Assembly (NCBI RefSeq): GCF_029887875.1
Contig: NZ_JARXRM010000012.1
Span: forward strand, 64,412 to 128,411
Length of the DNA stretch: 64,000 nucleotides
Source: Luteimonas endophytica
Lineage (GTDB): Bacteria > Pseudomonadota > Gammaproteobacteria > Xanthomonadales > Xanthomonadaceae
Reading direction: 5' to 3'
The position numbers were made by a program, and so were the translations under genes. Below are positions 9,035-17,786 of this stretch, in pieces. Positions within the stretch are counted from its first letter, which is position 1, and each line of letters starts with the position of its first letter. The notes under the pieces were generated by a model, which did not search any database, was not told the DNA's origin, and saw only the letters and a list, made by a program, of their open reading frames with translations.

Positions 9035-9262
9035 ATGAAAGCTCTCAATCTCGTCACCCTCGCGCTGGTGATCGTCGGCGGCATCAACTGGGGCCTGGTG
9101 GGCGCGGCCCAGTTCGACCTGGTGGCCGCGATCTTCGGCGGCCAGGACGCCATGCTGGCCCGCCTGGTCTACGTGCTGGTCGGCCTGTCGGCGCTGTGGC
9201 AGATCGTGCCGCTGTTGCGCGCCGGCAGCGTCGGCGAAGTGCACGCCCAGGCGCATCGCTGA
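9035..9262 (+). CDS. DUF378 small membrane protein
   Basis: 75 aa, two transmembrane helices. NLVTLALVIVGGINWGLVGAAQFDLV at the start is the DUF378 signature, and LARLVYVLVGLSALWQIVPLL forms the second helix. Preceded by CCGGAGACACCC as ribosome-binding site. Probably co-transcribed with the fasciclin gene; function unknown. Confidence 0.9.
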   Translation: MKALNLVTLALVIVGGINWGLVGAAQFDLVAAIFGGQDAMLARLVYVLVGLSALWQIVPLLRAGSVGEVHAQAHR

Positions 9263-9304
9263 CCGTCCGCTTCTGCTTCGGTTGCGTCCCGCACCCGCGG
9301 AGCT

Positions 9305-9353
9305 GCCCGCGCCGCGCGCCACACTGGTGGTGTCGCGGAGCGGGCTTTTTTTT
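9305..9353 (+). terminator. Strong intrinsic terminator after the fasciclin/DUF378 pair
   Basis: GCCCGC at 9305 pairs with GCGGGC at 9340, CCGCG with CGCGG and CCAC with GTGG inside, forming a long GC hairpin followed directly by eight T. Confidence 0.88.
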
Positions 9354-9848
9354 GTGATCGCTCGGTCGCCCGGATGTCGCATCCGAAGGATGTCTGACTG
9401 GTTCAGCCGCGCCCGTCGTGTCGTGCGCATTCATCGGGAAAACAGGCCTGAACTTCACGAAGCCTACCCCTCGCACACGCTAGTGTTGTCCTACACATTC
9501 GCCAGCGACGTGGACAGTGCACCGCTCGAATCGCTGGCGAAACCATCCGGGTTCTCGATTGGCCCGAAGTCGTGATCGGCCTGCGGTGATTTCTCTCTGA
9601 AGGCGAAGCACGACGGGTTTCGCACCAGGCGCACTCTTGTACCGGGGATCACCAGGTCGAGACCGCGCCCGGATCGAAACGCTTCCCCGCCGGTAGCCGC
9701 ACGCTCGGGGACTCGATCGGAGCTTCCCGGACTCATCGGTGGATGAGTGCGACAACGCACCTGCGAACCACCGTGAACTCCCCGGATCCCGCGGATTCGT
9801 TGTCGCGGTTCGCATCCGGCACTCGGCACCACAACAGGAGCACTCTCC
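9354..9848. other. Intergenic region, no gene seen
   Basis: About 500 bp between the terminator and the next operon. No frame has convincing codon use or a recognisable product on either strand. It should hold the promoter of the 9849-11962 operon, but no confident -35/-10 pair was found. Confidence 0.5.
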
Positions 9849-10478
9849 ATGGTCACCCCTTCGCAGAATCCACCGGGCGCCGACAAAGGCAGCCCCTCCT
9901 CCGCCAACCATCCGGGCGGCGGCGACACCAAGGACAAGGCCAGCGCACTCGCCGGCGAGGCCAAGGCCGAAGGCCAGGCCAAGGTCGAGGAGATGCGCGG
10001 CAATGCCGCCGACAAGATCGACACCCTGGCCGACAGCGCCAAGGCCGCGGCATCGGAGCTCGAGGGCGACGATATCGGCCATATGTCCGACTACGTCACC
10101 GAGCTGGCGCAAAGCCTGGGCAAGCTGTCCAGCAGCATGCGCGAGAAGTCCGGCGACGAGCTGCTTCGCGAAGTCAGCCAGCTCGCACGCGACAACCCGG
10201 CGCTGTTCGTGACCGGCAGTATCGCGATCGGATTCGGTCTGTCCCGGTTCGCCAAGGCCTCGGCGAGCACATCCGGCTCCAGCTCGAGGCACGATCGCGA
10301 TCGCGATTCAGACCAGCCGCAGCAGGACTCGACGGGCCGCAGCGCGACGGGCGCGAGCGGGGACGCATCGACGTATGCGACCGGCTCCGGCACCACCCCG
10401 CCCTATGGCGCGCAAACCCCAACCCGGACCCCGACCGCCGGCAACACCGGTCCGCAGCAACCAGGAGTGCGCTCATGA
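9849..10478 (+). CDS. DUF883/ElaB-like stress membrane protein
   Basis: 209 aa. A Gly/Ser/Ala-rich start is followed by a charged helical stretch (residues 30-115) rich in A, E, K and D. Then comes one hydrophobic helix (ALFVTGSIAIGFGLSRFA) and a long Ser/Thr/Pro-rich disordered tail. This layout recalls YqjD/ElaB-type membrane-anchored ribosome-associated or stress proteins. SD CAGGAG before the ATG. First gene of a four-gene unit joined by overlaps. Confidence 0.7.
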   Translation: MVTPSQNPPGADKGSPSSANHPGGGDTKDKASALAGEAKAEGQAKVEEMRGNAADKIDTLADSAKAAASELEGDDIGHMSDYVTELAQSLGKLSSSMREKSGDELLREVSQLARDNPALFVTGSIAIGFGLSRFAKASASTSGSSSRHDRDRDSDQPQQDSTGRSATGASGDASTYATGSGTTPPYGAQTPTRTPTAGNTGPQQPGVRS

Positions 10479-10942
10479 ACGCTCGAATCGACGAACGCAA
10501 CGACGGGCTCCGCTCCGGCGCGGAGATCCCGGGCGGGCCGGCAGCGCCAGCCACGCCCCCGGCCAAGGACGCATCGGTCGGCGCCCTACTGAAGGAACTG
10601 GCGCATGAGGTGCCTTCCCTGCTGCGCAAGGAAGTCGCGCTCGCCAAGAGCGAGCTGCGCGAGAACCTGGACGCCACCAAGCAGGGCCTGGCCGCGGTTT
10701 CCACTGGAGGCGCGGTGACGCTCGGCGGCTTCATCGTGCTCCTGCTGTCGGCGGTGTACGCCCTCAGCAACGTGGTCCAGCCATGGCTTGCGGCGCTGAT
10801 CGTGGGCGGCATCACCTTCCTGATCGGCCTGGCCATGGTGGGCTCGGGCAAGAAGAAGTTCGAGGCGCAGTCGCTCAAGCCCGACCGCACGATGGACGCA
10901 CTGCACAAGGACAAGGCCGCACTCCAGGAGAGAACGCGATGA
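10475..10942 (+). CDS. Phage holin family / holin-X-like membrane protein
   Basis: 155 aa. ATG overlaps the previous stop (ATGA). Residues 30-65 form an amphipathic helix (LLKELAHEVPSLLRKEVALAKSEL) followed by two transmembrane helices with a short turn (residues 75-130), the pattern of PF07332-type proteins and of YqjE. Such proteins accompany YqjD-like and DUF3618 proteins; the cellular role is unclear and lysis is unlikely. Confidence 0.82.
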   Translation: MNARIDERNDGLRSGAEIPGGPAAPATPPAKDASVGALLKELAHEVPSLLRKEVALAKSELRENLDATKQGLAAVSTGGAVTLGGFIVLLLSAVYALSNVVQPWLAALIVGGITFLIGLAMVGSGKKKFEAQSLKPDRTMDALHKDKAALQERTR

Positions 10943-11700
10943 TCAGCCAACACACCAACCATTCCCCGACGGGGCAGCCCGCGTCGAACGCCAGCCCCGC
11001 GCAGCTGGAACGCGACATCGACCGCCAGCGCGAACATATCGGCGGCCTGGTGGATGCGCTCGAGAACAAGCTCTCGCCCGGCGAGATGTTCGAGCGCGTG
11101 CTCAACTACAGCAAGGGCGGCGGTCGCGAGTTCGCCAGCAACCTGGGCGGCACGGTCAAGGCCAACCCGGTGCCCACGCTGCTCGCCGCCGCCGGCCTGA
11201 TGTGGCTCTACGCCAACAAGGACGCTCCACAGCGCCCGCCGCACACAGGCCCGCAGCACTCCGGGTTCGCCGGTGCCGGCTTGGACGGTGCGGACTGGAA
11301 CGCGGACGACGACCATCCCAGCATGCGCGAACGCGCCCGAGAGGCGCGCGACGGGGTGTCCGAGAAGATGGGGCACGCCAAGGACCGCGCCAGCGGCGCC
11401 GCCCACAACGCCATGGATTCGGCACGCCAGCGCGCGCGGCAGGCCAACGACGGTTTCCAGCACATGCTCGAGGACAACCCGATGGCGGTCGGCGCGATGG
11501 GCATCGCGGTGGGCGCCCTGCTCGGCGCGATGCTGCCTTCCACCCGCAAGGAAGACGAGCTGCTGGGCAAGACCAGCGACCGGCTGACCGACGATGCCAA
11601 GTCGCTCGCCAAGCGCGGCTACGACCGCGCCGCCGAGGCCGGCCGCGAGGTCAGCACCCCCCAGCATGGCGGCCGCAATCAACCGAACGCGCCGATCTGA
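10939..11700 (+). CDS. DUF3618 domain-containing membrane protein
   Basis: 253 aa; ATGA overlap with the preceding gene. The start (AQLERDIDRQREHIGGLVDAL) is the DUF3618 signature. It is followed by NPVPTLLAAAGLMWLYANK, a charged and disordered middle part (residues 85-170), and a second hydrophobic segment AVGAMGIAVGALLGAML near residue 195. Third member of the stress-membrane operon. Confidence 0.85.
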   Translation: MISQHTNHSPTGQPASNASPAQLERDIDRQREHIGGLVDALENKLSPGEMFERVLNYSKGGGREFASNLGGTVKANPVPTLLAAAGLMWLYANKDAPQRPPHTGPQHSGFAGAGLDGADWNADDDHPSMRERAREARDGVSEKMGHAKDRASGAAHNAMDSARQRARQANDGFQHMLEDNPMAVGAMGIAVGALLGAMLPSTRKEDELLGKTSDRLTDDAKSLAKRGYDRAAEAGREVSTPQHGGRNQPNAPI

Positions 11701-11776
11701 TCATGCAGACCTGATCATCGATCCATGGCGCGTCACCCCACACCCCGCCCCCCGGCGGGATCTACAGGAGCACGAG

Positions 11777-11962
11777 ATGGACAAGAACCGCAAAGAAGGC
11801 GCGAAGAACCAGGCCAGCGGCGCACTGAAGGAAGGCGTCGGCAAGGCCACCGGCGACCGCTCGAAGGAAGTCGCCGGCAAGGTGGAGAAGAACACCGGCA
11901 AGGCGCAGCGTGAAGTCGGCAAGGCCGCCGACAGCGCGCGCGACACGAAGCGCAGCGACTGA
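11777..11962 (+). CDS. CsbD family stress protein
   Basis: 61 aa, very charged and Ala/Gly/Lys-rich: KNQASGALKEGVGKATGD is the CsbD repeat. SD CAGGAG, 6 nt before ATG. CsbD proteins are small general-stress proteins of unknown biochemical role. Last gene before a strong terminator. Confidence 0.9.
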   Translation: MDKNRKEGAKNQASGALKEGVGKATGDRSKEVAGKVEKNTGKAQREVGKAADSARDTKRSD

Positions 11963-12010
11963 TCGGCCGAACGAATGGCCGATCGGCCCATCTGATTGAT
12001 GGGCGACACG

Positions 12011-12059
12011 CGCCCGGACCGCAGCCCATGCACGGCAGGGCTACGGTCCGGGCGTTTTT
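12011..12059 (+). terminator. Intrinsic terminator of the stress operon
   Basis: CGCCCGGACCG pairs with CGGTCCGGGCG, with AGCCC/GGGCT inside and a 10-nt loop, followed by TTTTTCGTTT. It closes the 9849-11962 operon. Confidence 0.9.
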
Positions 12060-12154
12060 CGTTTGCGCTCGCGCGGCGGGAAGGTGCAACCTGCTTGTCG
12101 GGATCGCTCACGAGGAACCCGCTTCCTCGCGCGACGCGGCGCGTTTTTTTTTGC

Positions 12155-12898
12155 CTAGTCCGCTCGTTCCAGCGCCAGCGCATCGGCGCCGGCTGCGAAG
12201 CGCAGGCGCGCGCTGGTGTCGGTGGCGGCCCGCAACACGGTCTCGGCCACGTCGACCGGCCGGGTGGCGGCGTCGAGCTGCGCGAGGCCCTCGAACACCT
12301 TGCGGGCGAACGGCGCGTAGGGTTCGGTCACCAGGCCCTGCATGCGTTCGGCGCCGTTGTCGGCGAAGCGCGTCTCGGGGCAGTAGCCGGGCTCGACCAG
12401 CTTCGCGCGCACCCCGAACTCGGCCAGCTCCAGCGCCAGCGATCCGGTGAAGCCCTCGATCGCGGTCTTGCTGGCGGTGTAGGCCGCGACCAGCGCGAAC
12501 GGCGCGAGCGCAGCGCTCGATGTGACGTTGACGATCGCCCCCGCACCGCGTTCGCGGAACCGCGGAATCGCCGCCTGGCACATCGCCATCGTGCCGAAGG
12601 TGTTGGTGTCGAAGATCTCGCGCACCGAAGCCATCGGCGTGGCCTCGAACGCGCCGAACAGGCCGAGGCCGGCGTTGTTCACCAGCACGTCGAGGGGCCC
12701 GGCGGCATCCAGCGCCCGGGCGATGCTGTCGGCATCGGTGACGTCGAGCGGCAGCACGCGGACGCCGGGCGAATCCGCGAACAGCTCGGCGCGTGGGCGG
12801 CGCATGGTGGCGACGACCTGCCAGCCCTGCGCATGGAAGTGACGGGCGGTGGCCAGGCCGTAGCCGGACGAGCAGCCGGTGATCAGTGCGGTCTTCAT
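12155..12898 (-). CDS. Short-chain dehydrogenase/reductase
   Basis: 247 aa classical SDR: TGCSSGYG cofactor motif near residue 7, NNAG at about 83, catalytic Ser in NVTSSAA and YTASK (Tyr-x3-Lys) at about 145. Divergent from an AraC-type activator whose start is 100 bp away, a common regulator/target arrangement. Substrate unknown. Confidence 0.92.
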   Translation of the reverse strand: MKTALITGCSSGYGLATARHFHAQGWQVVATMRRPRAELFADSPGVRVLPLDVTDADSIARALDAAGPLDVLVNNAGLGLFGAFEATPMASVREIFDTNTFGTMAMCQAAIPRFRERGAGAIVNVTSSAALAPFALVAAYTASKTAIEGFTGSLALELAEFGVRAKLVEPGYCPETRFADNGAERMQGLVTEPYAPFARKVFEGLAQLDAATRPVDVAETVLRAATDTSARLRFAAGADALALERAD

Positions 12899-12965
12899 GG
12901 GGTGACTCCCTGGTTGGTTTGACGGGGAGGTCAGCGTGGGCCAGGATCGCCGGATGATCGATACT

Positions 12966-13002
12966 CGAATGTCCGCATTCGTTTAGTAAACGTCCGAATA
13001 TG
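12966..13002. promoter_or_regulatory. Candidate AraC operator: inverted and direct repeats between divergent genes
   Basis: CGAATG-TCCG-CATTCG (12966-12981) is an inverted repeat, and GTCCGCATTCG is repeated in degenerate form as GTCCGAATATG at 12992-13002, running into the AraC start codon. Its place between the regulator and the SDR suggests an operator, possibly autoregulatory. Confidence 0.4.
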
Positions 13003-13908
13003 ACCGATCCGCTCTCCCAGGTCGTCGGCCTGCTGCATCCGCGGGCGGCCTTCGCCAACGTGATCAGCGGCAAGGGCCGCTGGGCGGTCCGCTACGTCGA
13101 ATACGGCAGGCCCAGCTTCTGCATCGTGCTGGACGGCGGCTGCCGCCTGGCCGTGGACGGCCACGCCCCGTTCGTCATCGGCGCCGGCGACTTCATCCTG
13201 CTGCCCACCACCCCCGCCTTCACCCTGTCCAGCGAGGACCCGCCCGCGCCGGTGCCGCTAGACCCCGACGCCCTGCCCAGCGACGGCAGCGAGGTGCGCT
13301 ACGGCGACCCGGGCGGCGCCCCCGACATGCGCTCGCTCGGCGGCGCTTTCCTGTTCGGCAACGCCGACCCGGCGCTGCTGGTCTCGCTGCTGCCCGCGGT
13401 GGTGCACGTGCGCGGCGCCGCGCGGCTCGCGCAACTGGTGGCGATGGTGGCCGAGGAGACCACCCATCCGCGCCCCGGCGGCGAAGCCGCGCTGTCGCGG
13501 CTGGTCGAACTGCTGCTGATCGAGGCCATGCGCGCCACCACGGCGGGCGACGCGCCGCCGGGCCTGCTCCGGGGCCTGGGCGACGATCGCCTCGCCGCGG
13601 CGCTGACCCTGATGCACGCGCACATCGACCGGCCCTGGTCCGTGGCGCAGCTGGCCGACGCCGCCGCGCTGTCGCGCTCGAGCTTCTTCGAGCGCTTCAC
13701 CCGCACCGTGGGCGCCGCCCCGATGGAATACCTGCTGGCCTGGCGCATGCAGATCGCCAGGCAGCTGCTGCGCGAGGGCGGCCTGCGCGTCGCCGAGATC
13801 GCCGAGCGCGTGGGCTATGGGTCCACCAGTGCGTTCAGCGTGGCGTTTCGGCGCCGCGTCGGCGTGGCACCGTCCGGGTACGTGCGGGCGAACGCGAGCG
13901 ACGGATGA
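13000..13908 (+). CDS. AraC family transcriptional regulator
   Basis: 302 aa. An N-terminal cupin-like domain (AraC_binding type; GAGDFILLPTTPAFTL) is followed by two C-terminal helix-turn-helix motifs (SVAQLADAAALSRSSFFERF and RVAEIAERVGYGSTSAFSVAFRR), ending in the usual VGVAPSGYVR. Likely activator of the divergent SDR gene. Confidence 0.92.
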   Translation: MTDPLSQVVGLLHPRAAFANVISGKGRWAVRYVEYGRPSFCIVLDGGCRLAVDGHAPFVIGAGDFILLPTTPAFTLSSEDPPAPVPLDPDALPSDGSEVRYGDPGGAPDMRSLGGAFLFGNADPALLVSLLPAVVHVRGAARLAQLVAMVAEETTHPRPGGEAALSRLVELLLIEAMRATTAGDAPPGLLRGLGDDRLAAALTLMHAHIDRPWSVAQLADAAALSRSSFFERFTRTVGAAPMEYLLAWRMQIARQLLREGGLRVAEIAERVGYGSTSAFSVAFRRRVGVAPSGYVRANASDG

Positions 13909-13932
13909 CCGGGCCCGGTCCTGGTCGAACGC

Positions 13933-14268
13933 TCATTGAGGCTGCTCCAGGGGCCAGACCTCGACCACGCCATGGGCGACGGCGCAGGGCGTCTTCGCCG
14001 CCATCTCGATCGCCTCGGCCATGCCGGTCGCCTCGATGACGCTGAATCCGGCGACGGGGAGTGCCGAGGCCAGATAGGGGCCCTGCGTGGTCTGGACCTG
14101 CCCGGCCGCTCCGGGGTTGCGGACCTGCACGGGATGGCCTGCGATCCCCATCAGGGCGCCACCTTGTCTCAACGCTTCGTCATGGGCGTGGGCCGCATCC
14201 CGAACGCTTTGCGCGGTGCGGTCGTAGCCTGCGCGGTCGCCGTAGCCTATCGCGAGGAAGGTCGGCAT
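13933..14268 (-). CDS. YCII-related domain protein
   Basis: 111 aa. MPTFLAIGYGDRAGYD, the central HDEALRQGGALMGIAGHP and GPYLASALPVAGFSVIEATGMAEAIEMA are the pattern of YCII/DGPF proteins, a ferredoxin-like fold with a conserved His/Asp pair and unknown reaction. Monocistronic, convergent with the AraC gene. Confidence 0.85.
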   Translation of the reverse strand: MPTFLAIGYGDRAGYDRTAQSVRDAAHAHDEALRQGGALMGIAGHPVQVRNPGAAGQVQTTQGPYLASALPVAGFSVIEATGMAEAIEMAAKTPCAVAHGVVEVWPLEQPQ

Positions 14269-14459
14269 TCGGGCTCTCCGGAAACGGTAGAGACGCCCAA
14301 TGTGCGGCCTGGCGCCTGAACTGGGCCGTGTCCGCAAAGCGAATGGAGCGCGCGTTCCGACCCGCCTGTTTGGCCGATCGCGGTACGATGCCGCACCCCA
14401 CGTCGCGCACGCTGTCGATCCCCCATGCAGTCCCGCAGCCTCGACCCAGTCCCGATGGC

Positions 14460-15308
14460 ATGAGCCGGGCGCCGACCCGGAAGGGTGCCGGGGCGCAACA
14501 CCGGATCGAACGCCTGCAGCCGTGGCTCGCCGCGCTCGGCAGCGTACTGCTGCATCTGCTGATCCTGCTCGTGGCGATGCTGGCGCCGCCGATCACCATG
14601 TCCCGGCCGCAGGGCGAGGCCGCCGGCGGCAGCCGGGTGGAGGTCACGTTCATCGGCGAAAGTCCGCCGCAGCCCGAGCCGGTGACACCGGAAGACGCCG
14701 CGCCCGCCAGCGAACCGGCCGAATCGTCCGCCGCGACGCCGCGCGTCCGGTCCACCCGGGTCGTCGAGGCCGAGGAGCCGCTGCCCGCCGATGCGACCGC
14801 CGCGTCGAGCGCACCGGCCCCGTCCCCCGTGCCCCGCCCCGTGCAGCAGCCGACACCGCCGGCCCCCGCCACGCCCCCGCCCACCCAGCGCCGCGCGCGC
14901 ACCTGGGGGCAGCCGCCGGGCATGCTGGCCGAAGACACCGCGCCGGTGAACGCAGGGCCGGTCCGCAGCCCCGCCGCCGAACGCGGCCGCAGCTACGGCG
15001 CGTCCGGTTCCGAACCCAACCTGGAAGTGGGCGGCTTCCAGGTCGTCTACGAGCAGCGCAGCGAAGCCCGCCTGCGCGCCTGGCGCGACCAGGGCATCAC
15101 CGAGATCTTCCTGCCCCTGCCGGGCGCGCGGGAGTACATGGTCTGCCCGCTGGAAACCGCGCTCAAGCGCGAATCCGGCCCCTGCCGCCTGCTCGACCCG
15201 GCCGACCCGGAGATGGCGGCCATCGGCGACGCGCGCGAAGTGATCACCGTGCAGCAGGTCTACCGGCGCGGGGAGCTGGTGTGGCGGGGGCCGCGTGCCT
15301 ATCGGTAA
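14460..15308 (+). CDS. TonB-like envelope protein, Pro-rich
   Basis: 282 aa from ATG 14460 (an in-frame ATG at 14388 would add 24 residues). A single N-terminal transmembrane helix (ALGSVLLHLLILLVAMLAPP) is followed by a long Pro/Ala/Glu-rich periplasmic linker (residues 60-160) and a compact C-terminal domain with two Cys (VCPLET and GPCRLL). The layout is that of TonB/TolA-type proteins. No partner ExbB/ExbD nearby, so role unknown. Confidence 0.72.
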   Translation: MSRAPTRKGAGAQHRIERLQPWLAALGSVLLHLLILLVAMLAPPITMSRPQGEAAGGSRVEVTFIGESPPQPEPVTPEDAAPASEPAESSAATPRVRSTRVVEAEEPLPADATAASSAPAPSPVPRPVQQPTPPAPATPPPTQRRARTWGQPPGMLAEDTAPVNAGPVRSPAAERGRSYGASGSEPNLEVGGFQVVYEQRSEARLRAWRDQGITEIFLPLPGAREYMVCPLETALKRESGPCRLLDPADPEMAAIGDAREVITVQQVYRRGELVWRGPRAYR

Positions 15309-15517
15309 GCGGCGTCCGCATTGCCACGTCGCGGCGAGAATGGCAGCCGGAAGATTGCGCGCAAGCCGAACACGTCCACGCGCAGCGCGCCGAGGGTCGG
15401 CCAGCTAGAAGCTCGAGGTGAGTTGCGCAATGCCCGGGCCCGTGTCGGGCGCCGCGGGCATGGCCGCGTCTCTCGTGCCCCGGCGCCCGGCTCGAGCACG
15501 CGACCCGCGTGCGCCGC

Positions 15518-16414
15518 CTATTCGAGCTCCCGGAACGCGCGCACGTGCTCCACCAGCGCGCGCAGCTTGCGCGGCTGGTTGTGGCGGCTTGGGAAGTACA
15601 GGAAGAAGCCGGCGAACGGCGGCAGGTAATCCTGCAGCATCGGCACCAGCCGGCCGGCCTGCACCCACTGGCGGTAGTTCTCCTCCAGGCCGAAGGTGAT
15701 GCCGCCGCCGGCCAGCGCGGTGCGCAGCATCACGCGCAGGTCGTTGGTGGTGACCTGGGCGTTCACGTCGACCTCGAAATCGCGCCCGTCCTCGCTGAAC
15801 TCCCAGCGGTAGGGCGCCACTTCCGGTGCGGGGCGCCAGCCGATGCAGCGGTGGTTCACCAGCTCGCGCGGGTGTTTCGGCACGCCGTGCGCTTCCACGT
15901 AACCGGGCGCGGCCACCGCCAGCTGGCGCTGCGGGCCGGTCAGCGGCACCGCCACCATGTCCTGCTCGATCACCTCGCCCAGGCGCACGCCGGCGTCGAA
16001 ACCGGCGGCGACCAGGTCGATCGGGTCGTCGCTGACGGTGACATCCAGCGTGATGCCCGGATGCGCCTCGGCGAAGCCGGCCACGAACGGCCCGGCCAGG
16101 AAGCGCTCGGCGATCGAGGACACGTTGACCCTGAGCAGGCCGCGCGGCGGGCCCTCGTCCACCGCTTCCTCCAGCGCCGCGCCCACGGTGCGCAGCGGCC
16201 CGGCGACCTGCCGGTGCAGGCGCTCGCCGGCTTCGGTGAGGCGCACGCTGCGGGTGGAGCGCTGCACCAGCGCCACGCCCAGGGCGTCCTCCAGCCGGCG
16301 GATGCCCTGGCTGACCGCCGAGCGGGTGACGCCGAGCGCGTCGGCCGCGGCGCGGAAGCTCGCGGCCTCGGCCACCGCCAGGAACATGCGCAGGAGGTTG
16401 AGGTCGGGGCTCAT
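15518..16414 (-). CDS. LysR family transcriptional regulator
   Basis: 298 aa. Winged HTH at residues 1-60 (FLAVAEAASFRAAADALGVTRSAVSQGIRRLE), then a periplasmic-binding-like effector domain. Divergent from an Atu4866 gene and an SDR, which are its probable targets. A perfect inverted repeat covers its own start codon. Confidence 0.93.
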   Translation of the reverse strand: MSPDLNLLRMFLAVAEAASFRAAADALGVTRSAVSQGIRRLEDALGVALVQRSTRSVRLTEAGERLHRQVAGPLRTVGAALEEAVDEGPPRGLLRVNVSSIAERFLAGPFVAGFAEAHPGITLDVTVSDDPIDLVAAGFDAGVRLGEVIEQDMVAVPLTGPQRQLAVAAPGYVEAHGVPKHPRELVNHRCIGWRPAPEVAPYRWEFSEDGRDFEVDVNAQVTTNDLRVMLRTALAGGGITFGLEENYRQWVQAGRLVPMLQDYLPPFAGFFLYFPSRHNQPRKLRALVEHVRAFRELE

Positions 16415-16436
16415 TGGTTAGAGAGTCTAACCAATG
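16412..16436. promoter_or_regulatory. Perfect 11-bp inverted repeat overlapping the LysR start codon
   Basis: CATTGGTTAGA and TCTAACCAATG flank a GAG spacer. The left arm contains the CAT that is the LysR ATG on the minus strand. Probably the LysR binding site or a roadblock-type autorepression site. Confidence 0.6.
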
Positions 16437-16514
16437 CATCCAGCGTTCGGCGGGTTATCACGACACCGCCGGCTCCCTACCGTATCTCCACGCCGAACGG
16501 ACCGGAGATACCCC

Positions 16515-16883
16515 ATGTCGAACACCCCGCACTTCCAGACCCCCGCCGCCGTGGTCTCCGCCCTGCTGGCCGGGGCGCTGGCCGCGGCCGAACCCGCCGC
16601 CCCCGCGGCCCCGCACCCTTACGTGGGCATGTGGGTCACCGACGACGGCCATGTGCGCCATGAGCTGCTGCCCAACGGCCGCTACGACGAGGCGCGCGGC
16701 ACCCGCGAGAGCGCCTACCAGGGCCGCTACACGGTGCGCGGCAACCACATCGACTACGTGGACGACACCGGGTTCACCGCCGACGGCGTGTTCGTCGACG
16801 AGGACGTGCTGCACCACGGCGGAATGGTGCTGCGCCGGGTCACGCCCGGTGCCGGCACCGGCACGCCGCGCGACGCGCGCTGA
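16515..16883 (+). CDS. Atu4866 domain-containing protein
   Basis: 122 aa; SD GGAGATACCCC before the ATG. An Ala-rich N-terminus may be a signal peptide. The region PYVGMWVTDDGHVRHELLPN and GRYTVRGNHIDYVDDTGFTADG is the Atu4866 family, a small beta-barrel often encoded beside SDR enzymes and LysR regulators. First gene after the divergent LysR promoter; biochemical role unknown. Confidence 0.85.
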   Translation: MSNTPHFQTPAAVVSALLAGALAAAEPAAPAAPHPYVGMWVTDDGHVRHELLPNGRYDEARGTRESAYQGRYTVRGNHIDYVDDTGFTADGVFVDEDVLHHGGMVLRRVTPGAGTGTPRDAR

Positions 16884-17051
16884 ACGCGACGTCCTTCCCT
16901 TTGGCGCATGCCGACGGCGCGTTCGCCCGAGGAGTGCAGTTCACAGCGGAAGGCTGCAACCCCGAGCCACGCCCGACACCGGCGCCGATACGCCGCGCGA
17001 CGCGCACCGGGTGCGCCGCCACTTTTTTTCAACGCAACAGGAGACCCGACC

Positions 17052-17786
17052 ATGAAAGACCTCGACGACAAGATCGTGCTGATCACCGGCGCCAGCAGCG
17101 GCATCGGCGAAGCCACCGCCCGCACGCTGGCCGAACGCGGCGCCACCGTGGTGCTGGGCGCGCGCCGCATCGACCGGCTGCAAGCGCTGGTCGACGACAT
17201 CGCCGCGCGCGGCGGCAGCGCGCATGCGCGCGCGCTGGACGTGACCTCGCGCGAGGACGTGCAGGCCTTCGTGGACGAGGCGGTCGCACGCCACGGCCGC
17301 GTCGACGTGCTGGTCAACAACGCCGGAGTGATGCCGCTGGCGCCGCTGGCGGCGCTCAAGACCGACGAGTGGGACACGATGATCGACGTGAACATCCGCG
17401 GCGTGCTGCACGGCATCGCCTCGGTGCTGCCGCTGATGGAGCGCCAGGGCAGCGGCCACGTGGTGAACGTGTCCTCGATCGCGGGGCTGTTCGTGATGCA
17501 CAGTGCGGCGGTGTACTGCGCCACCAAGTACGCGGTGCGCGCGATCTCCGAAGGCCTGCGCATGGAGAGCGACACGGTGCGCGTGACCTGCGTGTACCCG
17601 GGCGCGGTGGAATCGGAACTGGCGCACACCATCACCCATGTCGAGACGGCGAAGGCGATCGACGCGTTCCGCCAGATCGCGCTGAAACCGGAGGCGATCG
17701 CCAACGCCATCGCCCATGCGATTGCGCAGCCGGCGGACGTGGACACCACCGACATCGTGGTGCGCCACGTGCGCAGCCCGGCGTGA
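17052..17786 (+). CDS. Short-chain dehydrogenase/reductase
   Basis: 244 aa. TGASSGIG at residue 13, NNAG at 88, NVSSIAG and YCATK (catalytic Tyr/Lys) near 155. This YdfG/clavaldehyde-dehydrogenase-like SDR type often sits behind LysR regulators. ATG preceded by CAGGAGACCC. Its stop overlaps a GTG start of a truncated SnoaL-like ORF. Confidence 0.92.
   Translation: MKDLDDKIVLITGASSGIGEATARTLAERGATVVLGARRIDRLQALVDDIAARGGSAHARALDVTSREDVQAFVDEAVARHGRVDVLVNNAGVMPLAPLAALKTDEWDTMIDVNIRGVLHGIASVLPLMERQGSGHVVNVSSIAGLFVMHSAAVYCATKYAVRAISEGLRMESDTVRVTCVYPGAVESELAHTITHVETAKAIDAFRQIALKPEAIANAIAHAIAQPADVDTTDIVVRHVRSPA

Noticed and set aside
12100-12150. GC run followed by eight T near 12145 as terminator
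   Set aside because: T-tract is on the plus strand where no gene ends close by; pairing is poor compared with the hairpin at 12011.
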